From positions 24,237 through 88,236 of the forward strand of contig DIAS01000126.1 of assembly GCA_002415855.1 (NCBI GenBank): a DNA stretch of 64,000 bases. The letters are read 5' to 3'. Below the pieces are notes generated by a model. The model did not search any database. It saw only the letters and a program-made list of their open reading frames with translations, and had not been told where the DNA came from. Shown here piece by piece: positions 19,043-26,719 of this stretch. Every line of letters begins with the position of its first letter. The stretch's first letter is position 1. Source of the DNA: Bacteroidales bacterium UBA5072. GTDB taxonomy: Bacteria > Bacteroidota > Bacteroidia > Bacteroidales > UBA10428. The translations under genes and the position numbers were made by a program.

Positions 19043-19172
19043 GTATTGAATAAGGAGATCTTAAAGGGTCCTCTTTGGTATTGTAATTGTTACAAGAAAA
19101 ATAGTGATAATATTTTACATGCACGTCATAAATACAAAGGTTGTTGAACCGCAGACGAATGGATAAATTCAC

Positions 19173-19180
19173 TATTTTTG
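19173..19180 (+). promoter_or_regulatory. Candidate -7 element for the rsfS-ftsH operon
   Basis: TATTTTTG matches TAnnTTTG exactly and ends 8 bases before the rsfS ATG, which would give a very short leader. No TTTG occurs at the expected 19-21 base spacing upstream, so the promoter is half supported. Confidence 0.4.
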
Positions 19181-19188
19181 TACCTTGA

Positions 19189-19563
19189 ATGTTAAAACAA
19201 GAAGGATTGGGAAATACCGGGCAATTGCTGCAATACATCATCGAGGGTATACTGGAGAAGAAAGGGAAAGAAGTAATCAATATCGACTTGAGAAAACTGG
19301 ATTATGCAGCCTGTGATAACTTCGTAATCTGCCACGGGGAATCGGGGACACAGGTTAAAGCATTGGCGGGATCAGTAGAGGATAAGGTGGAGGAAAAGCT
19401 TGGATTGCGGGTAAAGCACAGGGAGGGACTTGAAAACGCAAGCTGGATATTGCTCGATTATGGTGACATTGTTGCACACATTTTTGTAAAGGAAGCAAGG
19501 GATTATTACAAACTTGAAGATTTATGGGGAGATGCGGACATCAACCTGATACAGGAAGATTAA
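19189..19563 (+). CDS. rsfS: Ribosome silencing factor RsfS
   Basis: A 124-residue Iojap-family protein with the conserved LDYAACDNFVICHGES strand-loop and the EGLENASWILLDYGDIV region, then VHIF-type strand AHIFVKEARDYY. Family members bind L14 on the large subunit and block subunit joining during starvation. It begins a conserved Bacteroidota run: ftsH starts 13 bases after its stop, then cdsA and psd. Confidence 0.95.
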   Translation: MLKQEGLGNTGQLLQYIIEGILEKKGKEVINIDLRKLDYAACDNFVICHGESGTQVKALAGSVEDKVEEKLGLRVKHREGLENASWILLDYGDIVAHIFVKEARDYYKLEDLWGDADINLIQED

Positions 19564-19576
19564 TACGTTAAAAAGC

Positions 19577-21667
19577 ATGGAAGAAAATAACAAAGATCTG
19601 AAACAAAAAGCTGAAGAGGAAAAGAATAACAACGGGTCAAAGCCCCCGGGAAACAATATGCTGGGCAACAAGAAACCCCGGTTTAATGCCATGTGGATCT
19701 ATGCCATAATTGGTGTTGCCATCATACTGATTTATTTTTTTGATTCAGGCCAGGGACCAGTGGCAATTGACTGGAAGTTTTTCCAGAATGAATTGCTATT
19801 GAAGAAGGAAATTCAGAAGATTCTTGTTGTAAACGAACAGCACGCTGATATTTATATCAAGGAGGAGTACCTGAATCAGCCAAAGCACCAGAAGAACTTT
19901 ACCAAAGGATTGAACGCCTTTACCAAAGCAGGGCCACACTATACCATGCCGGTAGGGTCAAATGATATTTTCAAGAAGATGCTGGATGACGCCCAGGCAG
20001 GAATGCCTGAAGCCGACAGGATTTATCCCGAATTCGTTCGTAAAAGAACGTTTGGCGACACTTTTGTGATTTTATTGCCCATCCTTGCCTTAGTAATTCT
20101 TTACCTGGTTATTTTCAGAAGAATGGGTGGTGCCGGTGGTTCCGGAGGTGGAACCAACATTTTTAACGTCGGGAAATCCAAGGCCCGGATATTCGACAAG
20201 GATGAAAATATCAGGCTCGATTTTAAAGATGTAGCCGGTTTGGAAGAAGCAAAAATGGAAGTCAAGGAAATCGTGGACTTTCTTAAGAAGCCTAAAAAAT
20301 ATACTGATCTGGGCGGAAAAATACCCAAAGGAGCGCTACTGGTAGGACCTCCGGGGACAGGTAAGACCTTGCTGGCAAAGGCTGTTGCCGGGGAAGCACA
20401 TGTGCCTTTCTTTTCACTGTCGGGATCCGATTTCGTGGAGATGTTCGTAGGCGTAGGAGCATCCAGGGTGCGCGATCTGTTTAAGCAAGCCAAGGAAAAA
20501 GCACCTTGTATTGTTTTTATCGATGAAATTGATGCCATTGGCCGGGCAAGGGGGAGGAATCCCAATCTGGGAGCCAATGATGAGCGTGAGAATACGCTAA
20601 ATCAATTGCTGACTGAAATGGACGGGTTTGCCTCCAACGCGGGTGTGATCATACTGGCAGCCACAAACCGGGCAGACATTCTCGACAAGGCACTGCTGCG
20701 GGCAGGTAGGTTTGACCGTCAGATTTACGTGGAATTGCCTGACTTGAATGAACGACGGGAGATCTTCAAGGTCCATCTCCGGCCTATTAAATATGAAAAG
20801 GACCTTGAGATTGAGTTTCTGGCCCGTCAGACACCGGGTTTCTCCGGCGCTGACATCGCCAATGTATGCAACGAAGCTGCTCTGATTGCGGCCAGGAAGA
20901 ATAAAAAATCGGTTCAGAAGCAGGATTTCCTTGATGCCGTAGACCGGATCGTAGGTGGTCTTGAAAAGAAAAACAAAATCATTACCCTGCAGGAGAAAAA
21001 AACCATTGCCTATCATGAAGCAGGGCATGCCACTGTAAGCTGGATGCTTGAGCATGCTAGTCCCCTCGTGAAAGTCACCATCATTCCCCGGGGAAAGTCA
21101 CTGGGCGCTGCCTGGTATCTTCCCGAAGAAAGGCAGATCACCACACGCGATCAGTTGCTTGAGGAAATGACGGCAACGCTTGGCGGAAGGGCTGCTGAAG
21201 AAATAACTTTTGGCAAGGTTTCGACAGGTGCACTGAATGATCTTGAGCGCATTACCAAGCAGGCTTATGCCATGGTTACCTATTTCGGACTTAGCGAAAA
21301 GATCGGTAACCTGAGCTTTTATGATTCATCAGGGCAAAACGATTACTTTTTTCAGCGGCCATACAGTGACAAGACTGCTGAACTGATTGATAAAGAAGCC
21401 AAGGAGATTATTGATTCACAGTATGTCCGTGCCATCGGTATTCTCAATGAGCATAAGGAAGGCTTAATTCAGCTGGCAGAGCAACTGCTTGAAAAGGAAG
21501 TGATATTTACGGAGGACCTGGAAAAGATCTTCGGCAAAAGGAAATTTACAGTGGAAATGCCAGAGAAACCAAAAAAAAGCAGGAAAACAGGTAAGACAAC
21601 CGGACCGGCAGGTTCAAAGAAATCCAAACTTGCCAAGGATCCGGAAAAGGTCAAACAATCTGCCTAA
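19577..21667 (+). CDS. ftsH: ATP-dependent zinc metalloprotease FtsH
   Basis: A 696-residue membrane-anchored AAA+ protease. It has two membrane helices (about 35-56 and 155-175) around a small periplasmic domain, an AAA domain with Walker A GPPGTGKT (Lys263), Walker B IVFIDEIDA and the SRH, and a zinc protease domain with HEAGH (His480, His484). The C-terminal tail is basic and low in complexity (MPEKPKKSRKTGKTTG), typical of Bacteroidota. It degrades misassembled membrane proteins and short-lived regulators as a hexamer. It lies between rsfS and cdsA in one operon. Confidence 0.97.
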   Translation: MEENNKDLKQKAEEEKNNNGSKPPGNNMLGNKKPRFNAMWIYAIIGVAIILIYFFDSGQGPVAIDWKFFQNELLLKKEIQKILVVNEQHADIYIKEEYLNQPKHQKNFTKGLNAFTKAGPHYTMPVGSNDIFKKMLDDAQAGMPEADRIYPEFVRKRTFGDTFVILLPILALVILYLVIFRRMGGAGGSGGGTNIFNVGKSKARIFDKDENIRLDFKDVAGLEEAKMEVKEIVDFLKKPKKYTDLGGKIPKGALLVGPPGTGKTLLAKAVAGEAHVPFFSLSGSDFVEMFVGVGASRVRDLFKQAKEKAPCIVFIDEIDAIGRARGRNPNLGANDERENTLNQLLTEMDGFASNAGVIILAATNRADILDKALLRAGRFDRQIYVELPDLNERREIFKVHLRPIKYEKDLEIEFLARQTPGFSGADIANVCNEAALIAARKNKKSVQKQDFLDAVDRIVGGLEKKNKIITLQEKKTIAYHEAGHATVSWMLEHASPLVKVTIIPRGKSLGAAWYLPEERQITTRDQLLEEMTATLGGRAAEEITFGKVSTGALNDLERITKQAYAMVTYFGLSEKIGNLSFYDSSGQNDYFFQRPYSDKTAELIDKEAKEIIDSQYVRAIGILNEHKEGLIQLAEQLLEKEVIFTEDLEKIFGKRKFTVEMPEKPKKSRKTGKTTGPAGSKKSKLAKDPEKVKQSA

Positions 21668-21703
21668 ACAGTCAGAAGCATAGCATCCTAAAGATTCCTA
21701 AGC

Positions 21704-22525
21704 TTGAGAAACCTAATACAACGAACTCTTTCAGGCATTGTATACCTGATATTGATTATCGGATCCCTCTTTCTCGGGAAGTATTTGTTTGCTGCTGTTT
21801 TCCTCCTTATCTGTATAATGGCCCTTGTTGAGTTCTATAACCTGACAGGGCTGTCACGGGAATCGATGTATGTAATCCCCGGAGTGACAGCGGCAGGCTT
21901 GCTATTCATCCTTTCGTTCCTTGTTGCATCCCGTACAGCTGGTTTCCAATGGCTGTCCTTATCCGTTTTGGTGCCTGTTCTCCTGTTCATCGCGGCCTTG
22001 TATTCGAAGAAACCCGACCTGATCAAAGGTCTTGCTGTTACTTTTCTGGGCATAGGGTACATCGTGATCCCTTTGTCGGTCATGAATTACCTTGTATTTC
22101 CCGCGTGCAGCAATAATGGTTATACACACCGTGTTGTGCTGGGAATTCTGGCGTTTGTCTGGATTAACGATACAGGGGCATACCTTGCCGGTACCTTGCT
22201 GGGACACCATAAACTGTTCCCGCGGATTTCACCCAAGAAATCATGGGAAGGACTGATCGGGGGGGCATTCCTGACCCTGATACCGGCATTCTGGATGCAT
22301 GACGTGATGGGGATTCTGACAAAAACTGACTGGATCGTTCTGGCCTGCATTGCATCATGTTTCGGAGTTTATGGGGACCTCAGCGAATCATGGATCAAAC
22401 GTATCGCCGACAAGAAAGACTCCGGCTCCATTATGCCTGGCCATGGCGGCGTACTTGACAGGATCGACTCCATACTTTTTGTGATGCCGGTTTCCTTTAT
22501 ATATTTGGTTATAGCAGGTAAGTAA
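21704..22525 (+). CDS. cdsA: Phosphatidate cytidylyltransferase (TTG start)
   Basis: A 273-residue inner-membrane enzyme that makes CDP-diacylglycerol from phosphatidate and CTP. It has about eight membrane helices and the CDS signature SWIKRIADKKDSGSIMPGHG near residues 225-245. The family-typical N-terminus (RNLIQRTLSGIVYL) begins at a TTG at 21704. An in-frame stop at 21689 and the absence of any ATG or GTG in between leave TTG as the initiation codon. It starts 36 bases after ftsH and is followed at 19 bases by psd, so phospholipid genes are coupled to ftsH transcription. Confidence 0.94.
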   Translation: MRNLIQRTLSGIVYLILIIGSLFLGKYLFAAVFLLICIMALVEFYNLTGLSRESMYVIPGVTAAGLLFILSFLVASRTAGFQWLSLSVLVPVLLFIAALYSKKPDLIKGLAVTFLGIGYIVIPLSVMNYLVFPACSNNGYTHRVVLGILAFVWINDTGAYLAGTLLGHHKLFPRISPKKSWEGLIGGAFLTLIPAFWMHDVMGILTKTDWIVLACIASCFGVYGDLSESWIKRIADKKDSGSIMPGHGGVLDRIDSILFVMPVSFIYLVIAGK

Positions 22526-22544
22526 GAACATTAATCTTATCGTC

Positions 22545-23201
22545 ATGAGGATACACAAAGAAGGATTTGCCATATTGCTGTTGACACTTATCGTGGTCGC
22601 CAGCCTGAACATTGTTTTTTACTGGCTTATCAGGAATCACATCTGGCAAACAGTGCTTATTGTCCTGAGCGTGATCATGTTCCTGCTTGTAGTCTGGTTC
22701 TTCAGGAATCCGGAACGGAGTGTAATTCCTGATGAGGCGGTCATCCTTTGTCCGGCCGACGGCAAAGTTGTTGTGATTGAGGAAGTGGTGGAAAGCGAAT
22801 ATTTTAAGGACAAACGGTTGCAGGTTTCCGTATTCATGTCACCGTTAAATGTACATGTAAACCGGTATCCTGTCAGTGGCCTCGTCAGCTATTTCAGGTA
22901 CCATCCAGGCAAATACCTGGTGGCCTGGCATCCCAAATCGTCTGCACTGAATGAAAGATCTACCGTGGTTATCAGAGATGTAAAAGGACGGGAGATCCTC
23001 GTCCGACAAATCGCCGGTGCTGTTGCCAGGCGTATAGTGCCCTATGCAGTGCAGGGTGAACAGGTAACACAGGGAGATGAACTCGGATTTATCAAGTTTG
23101 GTTCCCGTGTCGATCTGTTTCTTCCGCCAGATACAAAGATTGCAGTTAAGCTGGGGGATAAAGTCACAGGGAACCGAACGGTAATCGGAAGCTGGCAGTA
23201 G
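22545..23201 (+). CDS. psd: Phosphatidylserine decarboxylase family protein (short PSD-A type)
   Basis: A 218-residue proenzyme that yields phosphatidylethanolamine. Two membrane helices lie near residues 8-48, then the PSD core with CPADGKVV, VFMSPLNVHVNRYP and the self-cleavage site Gly186-Ser187 (IKFGSRVD), where Ser187 becomes the pyruvoyl group. It acts in the inner membrane on the product of PS synthase, downstream of CdsA. The gene ends an rsfS-ftsH-cdsA-psd run and converges with kbl. A hairpin (GCAGTAGC / GCTACTGC, 23195-23230) overlaps its end but has no T-run. Confidence 0.94.
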   Translation: MRIHKEGFAILLLTLIVVASLNIVFYWLIRNHIWQTVLIVLSVIMFLLVVWFFRNPERSVIPDEAVILCPADGKVVVIEEVVESEYFKDKRLQVSVFMSPLNVHVNRYPVSGLVSYFRYHPGKYLVAWHPKSSALNERSTVVIRDVKGREILVRQIAGAVARRIVPYAVQGEQVTQGDELGFIKFGSRVDLFLPPDTKIAVKLGDKVTGNRTVIGSWQ

Positions 23202-23246
23202 CAGTGCAGTATGAGCACAACAGCTACTGCATATGCCTCTGCCTGG

Positions 23247-24434
23247 TCAGATGACTTTCAGCTCCTTCCCTACCTTAATAAATGATGCAATTGCTTTATC
23301 AAGGTTCTCACGCGTGTGTGCAGCCGATAGCTGAACGCGTATCCGGGCTTCTCCTTTCGGTACCACCGGGTAATAAAATCCGATCACATATATCCCTTCG
23401 TTGAGGAGGCGGGCTGCGAAATCCTGTGAAAGGCGCGCATCAAACAACATTATCGCAACGATCGCTGATCTTGAAGGTTTGATGGTAAAACCGGCCCGGA
23501 TGATCTCATTTCTGAAAAAATCGGTATTTTGGTGCAGTTTGTCCTGCAGTTCAGTTGTTTCACGCATCATGTCGAACATGGCGATCCCGGCCTTTGTGAT
23601 CATGGGAGGCAGCGAATTAGAAAAAAGATAAGGACGTGAGCGCTGCCGGAGCATTTCAATAATTTCCTTTCGCCCTGTGGTAAAACCGCCGATAGCACCG
23701 CCGAAGGCCTTTCCTAATGTACCGGTGATGATATCCACTTCTCCGCGGATATTGTACAATTCCGTGACACCCCTTCCGGTATTGCCAACCACGCCAGCAG
23801 AATGGCATTCATCAACCATGACCAGGGCATCGTATTTTCGGGCCAGTTCGCAGATCTTATCCACCGGTGCAACATTGCCATCCATGCTAAACACGCCGTC
23901 GGTTACAATAATTCTGAAACGATTGGTACTGGCTTTTTTGAGCTGTTCTTCAAGATCTGCCATGTCGGCATTGGCATACCGGTAACGCTGTGCTTTGCTG
24001 AGCCGCACGCCATCAATTATGGACGCATGGTTAAGGCTGTCGGAAATAATGGCATCCTCTTCTCCCAGCAAGGGTTCAAATACACCGCCATTGGCATCAA
24101 AGCAGGCAGCATACAGGATGGTGTCCTCAGTTCCAAAAAAATCCGCAATCTTCTCCTCCAGCACCTTGTGCAGATCAGTGGTTCCACAGATGAACCGCAC
24201 TGAAGACATGCCGTAACCGTGGGTATCGAGCGCCTCACGGGCAGCTTTCATCAGCACAGGATGTGAAGACAATCCGAGGTAGTTGTTGGCACAGAAGTTC
24301 AGTACCTCTTTACCATCAGCAAGCCTGATAAGTGCATCCTGGGGCGATACAATGGTGCGTTCCCTTTTATAAAGGCCGGCTTCCTCAATTGCTTTCAGTT
24401 CCTGCTGCAGGTGATTCTTGATTTTCCCGTACAT
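23247..24434 (-). CDS. kbl: Glycine C-acetyltransferase (2-amino-3-ketobutyrate CoA ligase)
   Basis: A 395-residue alpha-oxoamine synthase that splits 2-amino-3-ketobutyrate with CoA into glycine and acetyl-CoA. Conserved features are the NFCANNYLGLSSHP opening, the VDECHSAGVVG aspartate loop, and the PLP lysine Lys242 in GTLGKAFGGAIGG. The length matches E. coli Kbl. It follows the threonine dehydrogenase gene by 11 bases on the minus strand, so the pair forms the threonine-to-glycine pathway. Confidence 0.96.
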   Translation of the reverse strand: MYGKIKNHLQQELKAIEEAGLYKRERTIVSPQDALIRLADGKEVLNFCANNYLGLSSHPVLMKAAREALDTHGYGMSSVRFICGTTDLHKVLEEKIADFFGTEDTILYAACFDANGGVFEPLLGEEDAIISDSLNHASIIDGVRLSKAQRYRYANADMADLEEQLKKASTNRFRIIVTDGVFSMDGNVAPVDKICELARKYDALVMVDECHSAGVVGNTGRGVTELYNIRGEVDIITGTLGKAFGGAIGGFTTGRKEIIEMLRQRSRPYLFSNSLPPMITKAGIAMFDMMRETTELQDKLHQNTDFFRNEIIRAGFTIKPSRSAIVAIMLFDARLSQDFAARLLNEGIYVIGFYYPVVPKGEARIRVQLSAAHTRENLDKAIASFIKVGKELKVI

Positions 24435-24445
24435 GGCTTATGTAA

Positions 24446-25399
24446 TTAAATGGTGAATGTTTTCCTGATTTCTGCAATCATCCTGTCGGTAATATGTTCC
24501 AGGTCGTATTTGGGTTTCCAGACAATACTGGTACGGAGTTCCTGGTCATCGATGCTGCTGGGCCAGCTTTCGGCTATCAGCTGTCGGAAATCAGGCTTGT
24601 AGGTGATGTCGAATCCGGGAATATGACGGCGGATATCTACGGCCACCTGGCGCGGTGTAAGGCTTGGACCGGTAATATTATAGGAGGAATGACAGGTCAG
24701 ATTTGCGTGATCTGTTTCCATAAGCCTGATTGTAGCATTGATGGCATCATCCATGAACATCATCGGAAGTGAAACATCCTCACCCAGAAAGCAGGTATAA
24801 TTCTTTTTCCTGACTGCTTCGAAATAAATCTCGACCGCCCAGTCGGTAGTTCCTCCCCCGGGCTCTGTCTTGTAACTGATCAGTCCCGGGTAACGCAGAC
24901 TCCGGATATCGATGTTGTAACGCTTGTGGTAATACTCACACCAGCGTTCACCTGCCAGTTTACTGATCCCGTAAACTGTGGACGGCTCCATGACGGTCAG
25001 CTGAGGGGTGTTCTTCCTGGGGGTGGTACTGCCAAAAACGGCAATAGAGCTGGGCCAGAAGACTTTTCGAACATCTTCGACAAGCTTGGCAACCTCAAGA
25101 ATGTTCATCAGGCTGTCCATGTTGATATGCCAGGCCTGTGTCGGAAGCTTTTCTGCATTACCCGAAAGTACAGCGGCAAGGTGGTATATTTGTGTGATCT
25201 TATTGCGAATGACAAAGTGAATGAGGTGTTTATCATCCATAACATCGAGCAGCTGAAAAGGACCACTTTCCTTGATATCAGCAGGAGCATCCTTTACGTC
25301 AGTGGCAAATACGTTTGCGTTGCCGTAAATCCGGCGTAATTCCATTGTCAGCTCTGAGCCAATCTGTCCGGCAGCACCAATTATCAATATCCTTTCCAT
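24446..25399 (-). CDS. L-threonine 3-dehydrogenase, SDR type
   Basis: A 317-residue NAD-dependent extended SDR with the Rossmann motif GAAGQIGSEL and catalytic Tyr143/Lys147 (YGISK). It resembles the short-chain threonine dehydrogenases (Flavobacterium frigidimaris type), which oxidise threonine to 2-amino-3-ketobutyrate, and not the zinc medium-chain Tdh of E. coli. The kbl gene 11 bases downstream uses that product and supports the call. A generic nucleotide-sugar epimerase is the alternative. An 8-bp inverted repeat (25402-25430) sits right upstream of its start. Confidence 0.92.
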   Translation of the reverse strand: MERILIIGAAGQIGSELTMELRRIYGNANVFATDVKDAPADIKESGPFQLLDVMDDKHLIHFVIRNKITQIYHLAAVLSGNAEKLPTQAWHINMDSLMNILEVAKLVEDVRKVFWPSSIAVFGSTTPRKNTPQLTVMEPSTVYGISKLAGERWCEYYHKRYNIDIRSLRYPGLISYKTEPGGGTTDWAVEIYFEAVRKKNYTCFLGEDVSLPMMFMDDAINATIRLMETDHANLTCHSSYNITGPSLTPRQVAVDIRRHIPGFDITYKPDFRQLIAESWPSSIDDQELRTSIVWKPKYDLEHITDRMIAEIRKTFTI

Positions 25400-25401
25400 G
25401 C

Positions 25402-25430
25402 TTTAGTTTTGATTTCGAAGTTAAACTAAA
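25402..25430. promoter_or_regulatory. Inverted repeat upstream of the tdh-kbl operon
   Basis: TTTAGTTT (25402-25409) and AAACTAAA (25423-25430) form a perfect 8-bp inverted repeat with a 13-base spacer, ending 3 bases before the tdh start codon (25399) on the minus strand. It could be an operator or part of the leader; no known regulator site was recognised. Confidence 0.35.
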
Positions 25431-25477
25431 ACCGATCCTAAAAAAAATGACCTTTGGCAGGAAAAATTATCGTAACT

Positions 25478-25508
25478 TTTGAAACGATAAACAAATGTTG
25501 TATATTTG
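25478..25508 (+). promoter_or_regulatory. Consensus promoter of the ROK-amino sugar operon
   Basis: TTTG at 25478-25481, a 19-base spacer, and TATATTTG at 25501-25508 match TTTG-N19-TAnnTTTG perfectly. The predicted start site, about 25513-25515, gives a leader of about 16 bases before the ATG at 25531. The -7 element and start site are covered by operator-like repeats. Confidence 0.8.
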
Positions 25509-25529
25509 TTTATTCATTGAATAAACAAA
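25487..25529. promoter_or_regulatory. Triple alternating half-site operator over the promoter
   Basis: Three copies of one half-site alternate in direction: ATAAACAAAT (25487-25496), TTTGTTTATTC (25505-25515) and GAATAAACAAA (25519-25529). The first two form a 10-bp inverted repeat with a 7-base spacer (second arm 25504-25513). The last two form a perfect 11-bp inverted repeat with a 3-base spacer. They span the promoter spacer, the -7 element, the predicted start site and the base next to the ATG. The arrangement fits autorepression by the adjacent ROK regulator. Confidence 0.7.
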
Positions 25530-25530
25530 C

Positions 25531-26718
25531 ATGCCTGTCAGCGCGGATTTTTATTCTCTCACAGAAAACAGCCATAGGCTTGTGCTTAACCTGATCCGGA
25601 TCACCGGGGAAATCTCCGGTGCAGAAATTGCCAGGAATACAGGGTTTCAGCCATCAACCATTTTGTATGTTCTAAGGATACTCGATAAGAAAGGCTTTAT
25701 CGATATCAGTCGCACCGGCAGTTCCACAGAAAGGGGAGGGAAGAAACCGGTATTGTGGAAGATCAAACCCGGGATCGGCAGGATGCTGGGCGTTGAAGTA
25801 CTGCGCAATAAAATCCGCTATGTGAAGCTTGATTTTGCCGGAACACTCTATGAACAAGGAGAGAAGCCACTTCCGGCAGCTTTTACCGAAGGGAACATTT
25901 TGGAAACACTGGCAACGGTGATTCAGGATATTATGCCCAACAATGAGCTGAACAGCAAGTCATTTCTGGGGATTGGAATTGGCGTGCCCGGGCTCGTAAA
26001 CAGCGATAAGGGAATCTTGCAGTATTCTGCCCTGCTGCAGGTGAAAAACATCGCGATAGGCGATCAGCTTTCAAGGATACTGGGCAAGCCCGTATACGTG
26101 GTCAATGATGCCAATGCCGGAGCCTTAAGCATTTCATGGTACAATGATCAGGTAAGTGAAAAACTCCCGGAACACATTGTTTACCTTACCTACAACAACG
26201 GATCCAAAAACCTGGGTGCCGGGCTGGTAATTGACCATGAGCTCTATACGGGGATTGCCGGAACTGCTGGGGAGATCTTCAATCCGTTACCTGATCTGGG
26301 AGAGCTGATCAAGACTTCCATAAAGAAAATCGGCCACCAGCATGCGTTATTGGCTGATAACGACCGACCTGAAAAGGTATCATTCCGTACCCTTGTAGAA
26401 TACGCCAATAAAGGCTGTAAACTGTCATCACTTACGGTTGATAAAGTATGTGATTTTATAAGCGAAGAAATTGCCAGGCTTGCCGGGTTGCTGAATCCAA
26501 ATCTCATCGTTTTGGGTGGTGACATAACCTGCAGCAATGAATTGCTTTCCGGTCGAATACTTCCGCGGACAGCCAGGAAAGCCAGCAAAATGATCAAAAT
26601 GGGTTTTGTATTGCCGGAGATCTGTTTTTCGTCCTATGGCGAGTATTCCGTTGCCATTGGTACAACAGCCATGATCCTGCGGAAAGTAATAAAAAGTCAA
26701 AATTATAAATCCAGATGA
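25531..26718 (+). CDS. ROK-family transcriptional regulator
   Basis: A 395-residue protein with an N-terminal winged helix-turn-helix (about 10-75; GAEIARNTGFQPSTILYVLR) and a C-terminal ROK sugar-kinase-like domain (about 88-390; GIGIGVPGLV, VVNDANAGAL, GGDITCS). The region after GTAGEI lacks the CxCGxxGCxE zinc motif found in many ROK proteins such as NagC and Mlc. ROK repressors usually bind an amino sugar or sugar phosphate. The downstream NagB/PIG-L gene begins 1 base after the stop codon, so the likely effector is an amino-sugar intermediate. The promoter is overlaid by a triple operator-like repeat, suggesting autoregulation. Confidence 0.92.
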   Translation: MPVSADFYSLTENSHRLVLNLIRITGEISGAEIARNTGFQPSTILYVLRILDKKGFIDISRTGSSTERGGKKPVLWKIKPGIGRMLGVEVLRNKIRYVKLDFAGTLYEQGEKPLPAAFTEGNILETLATVIQDIMPNNELNSKSFLGIGIGVPGLVNSDKGILQYSALLQVKNIAIGDQLSRILGKPVYVVNDANAGALSISWYNDQVSEKLPEHIVYLTYNNGSKNLGAGLVIDHELYTGIAGTAGEIFNPLPDLGELIKTSIKKIGHQHALLADNDRPEKVSFRTLVEYANKGCKLSSLTVDKVCDFISEEIARLAGLLNPNLIVLGGDITCSNELLSGRILPRTARKASKMIKMGFVLPEICFSSYGEYSVAIGTTAMILRKVIKSQNYKSR

Positions 26719-26719
26719 T

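Noticed and set aside
23195..23230. Hairpin between psd and kbl as a terminator
   Set aside because: The stem is 8 bp with a 20-base loop and has no T-run on either strand, so support is too weak to list.
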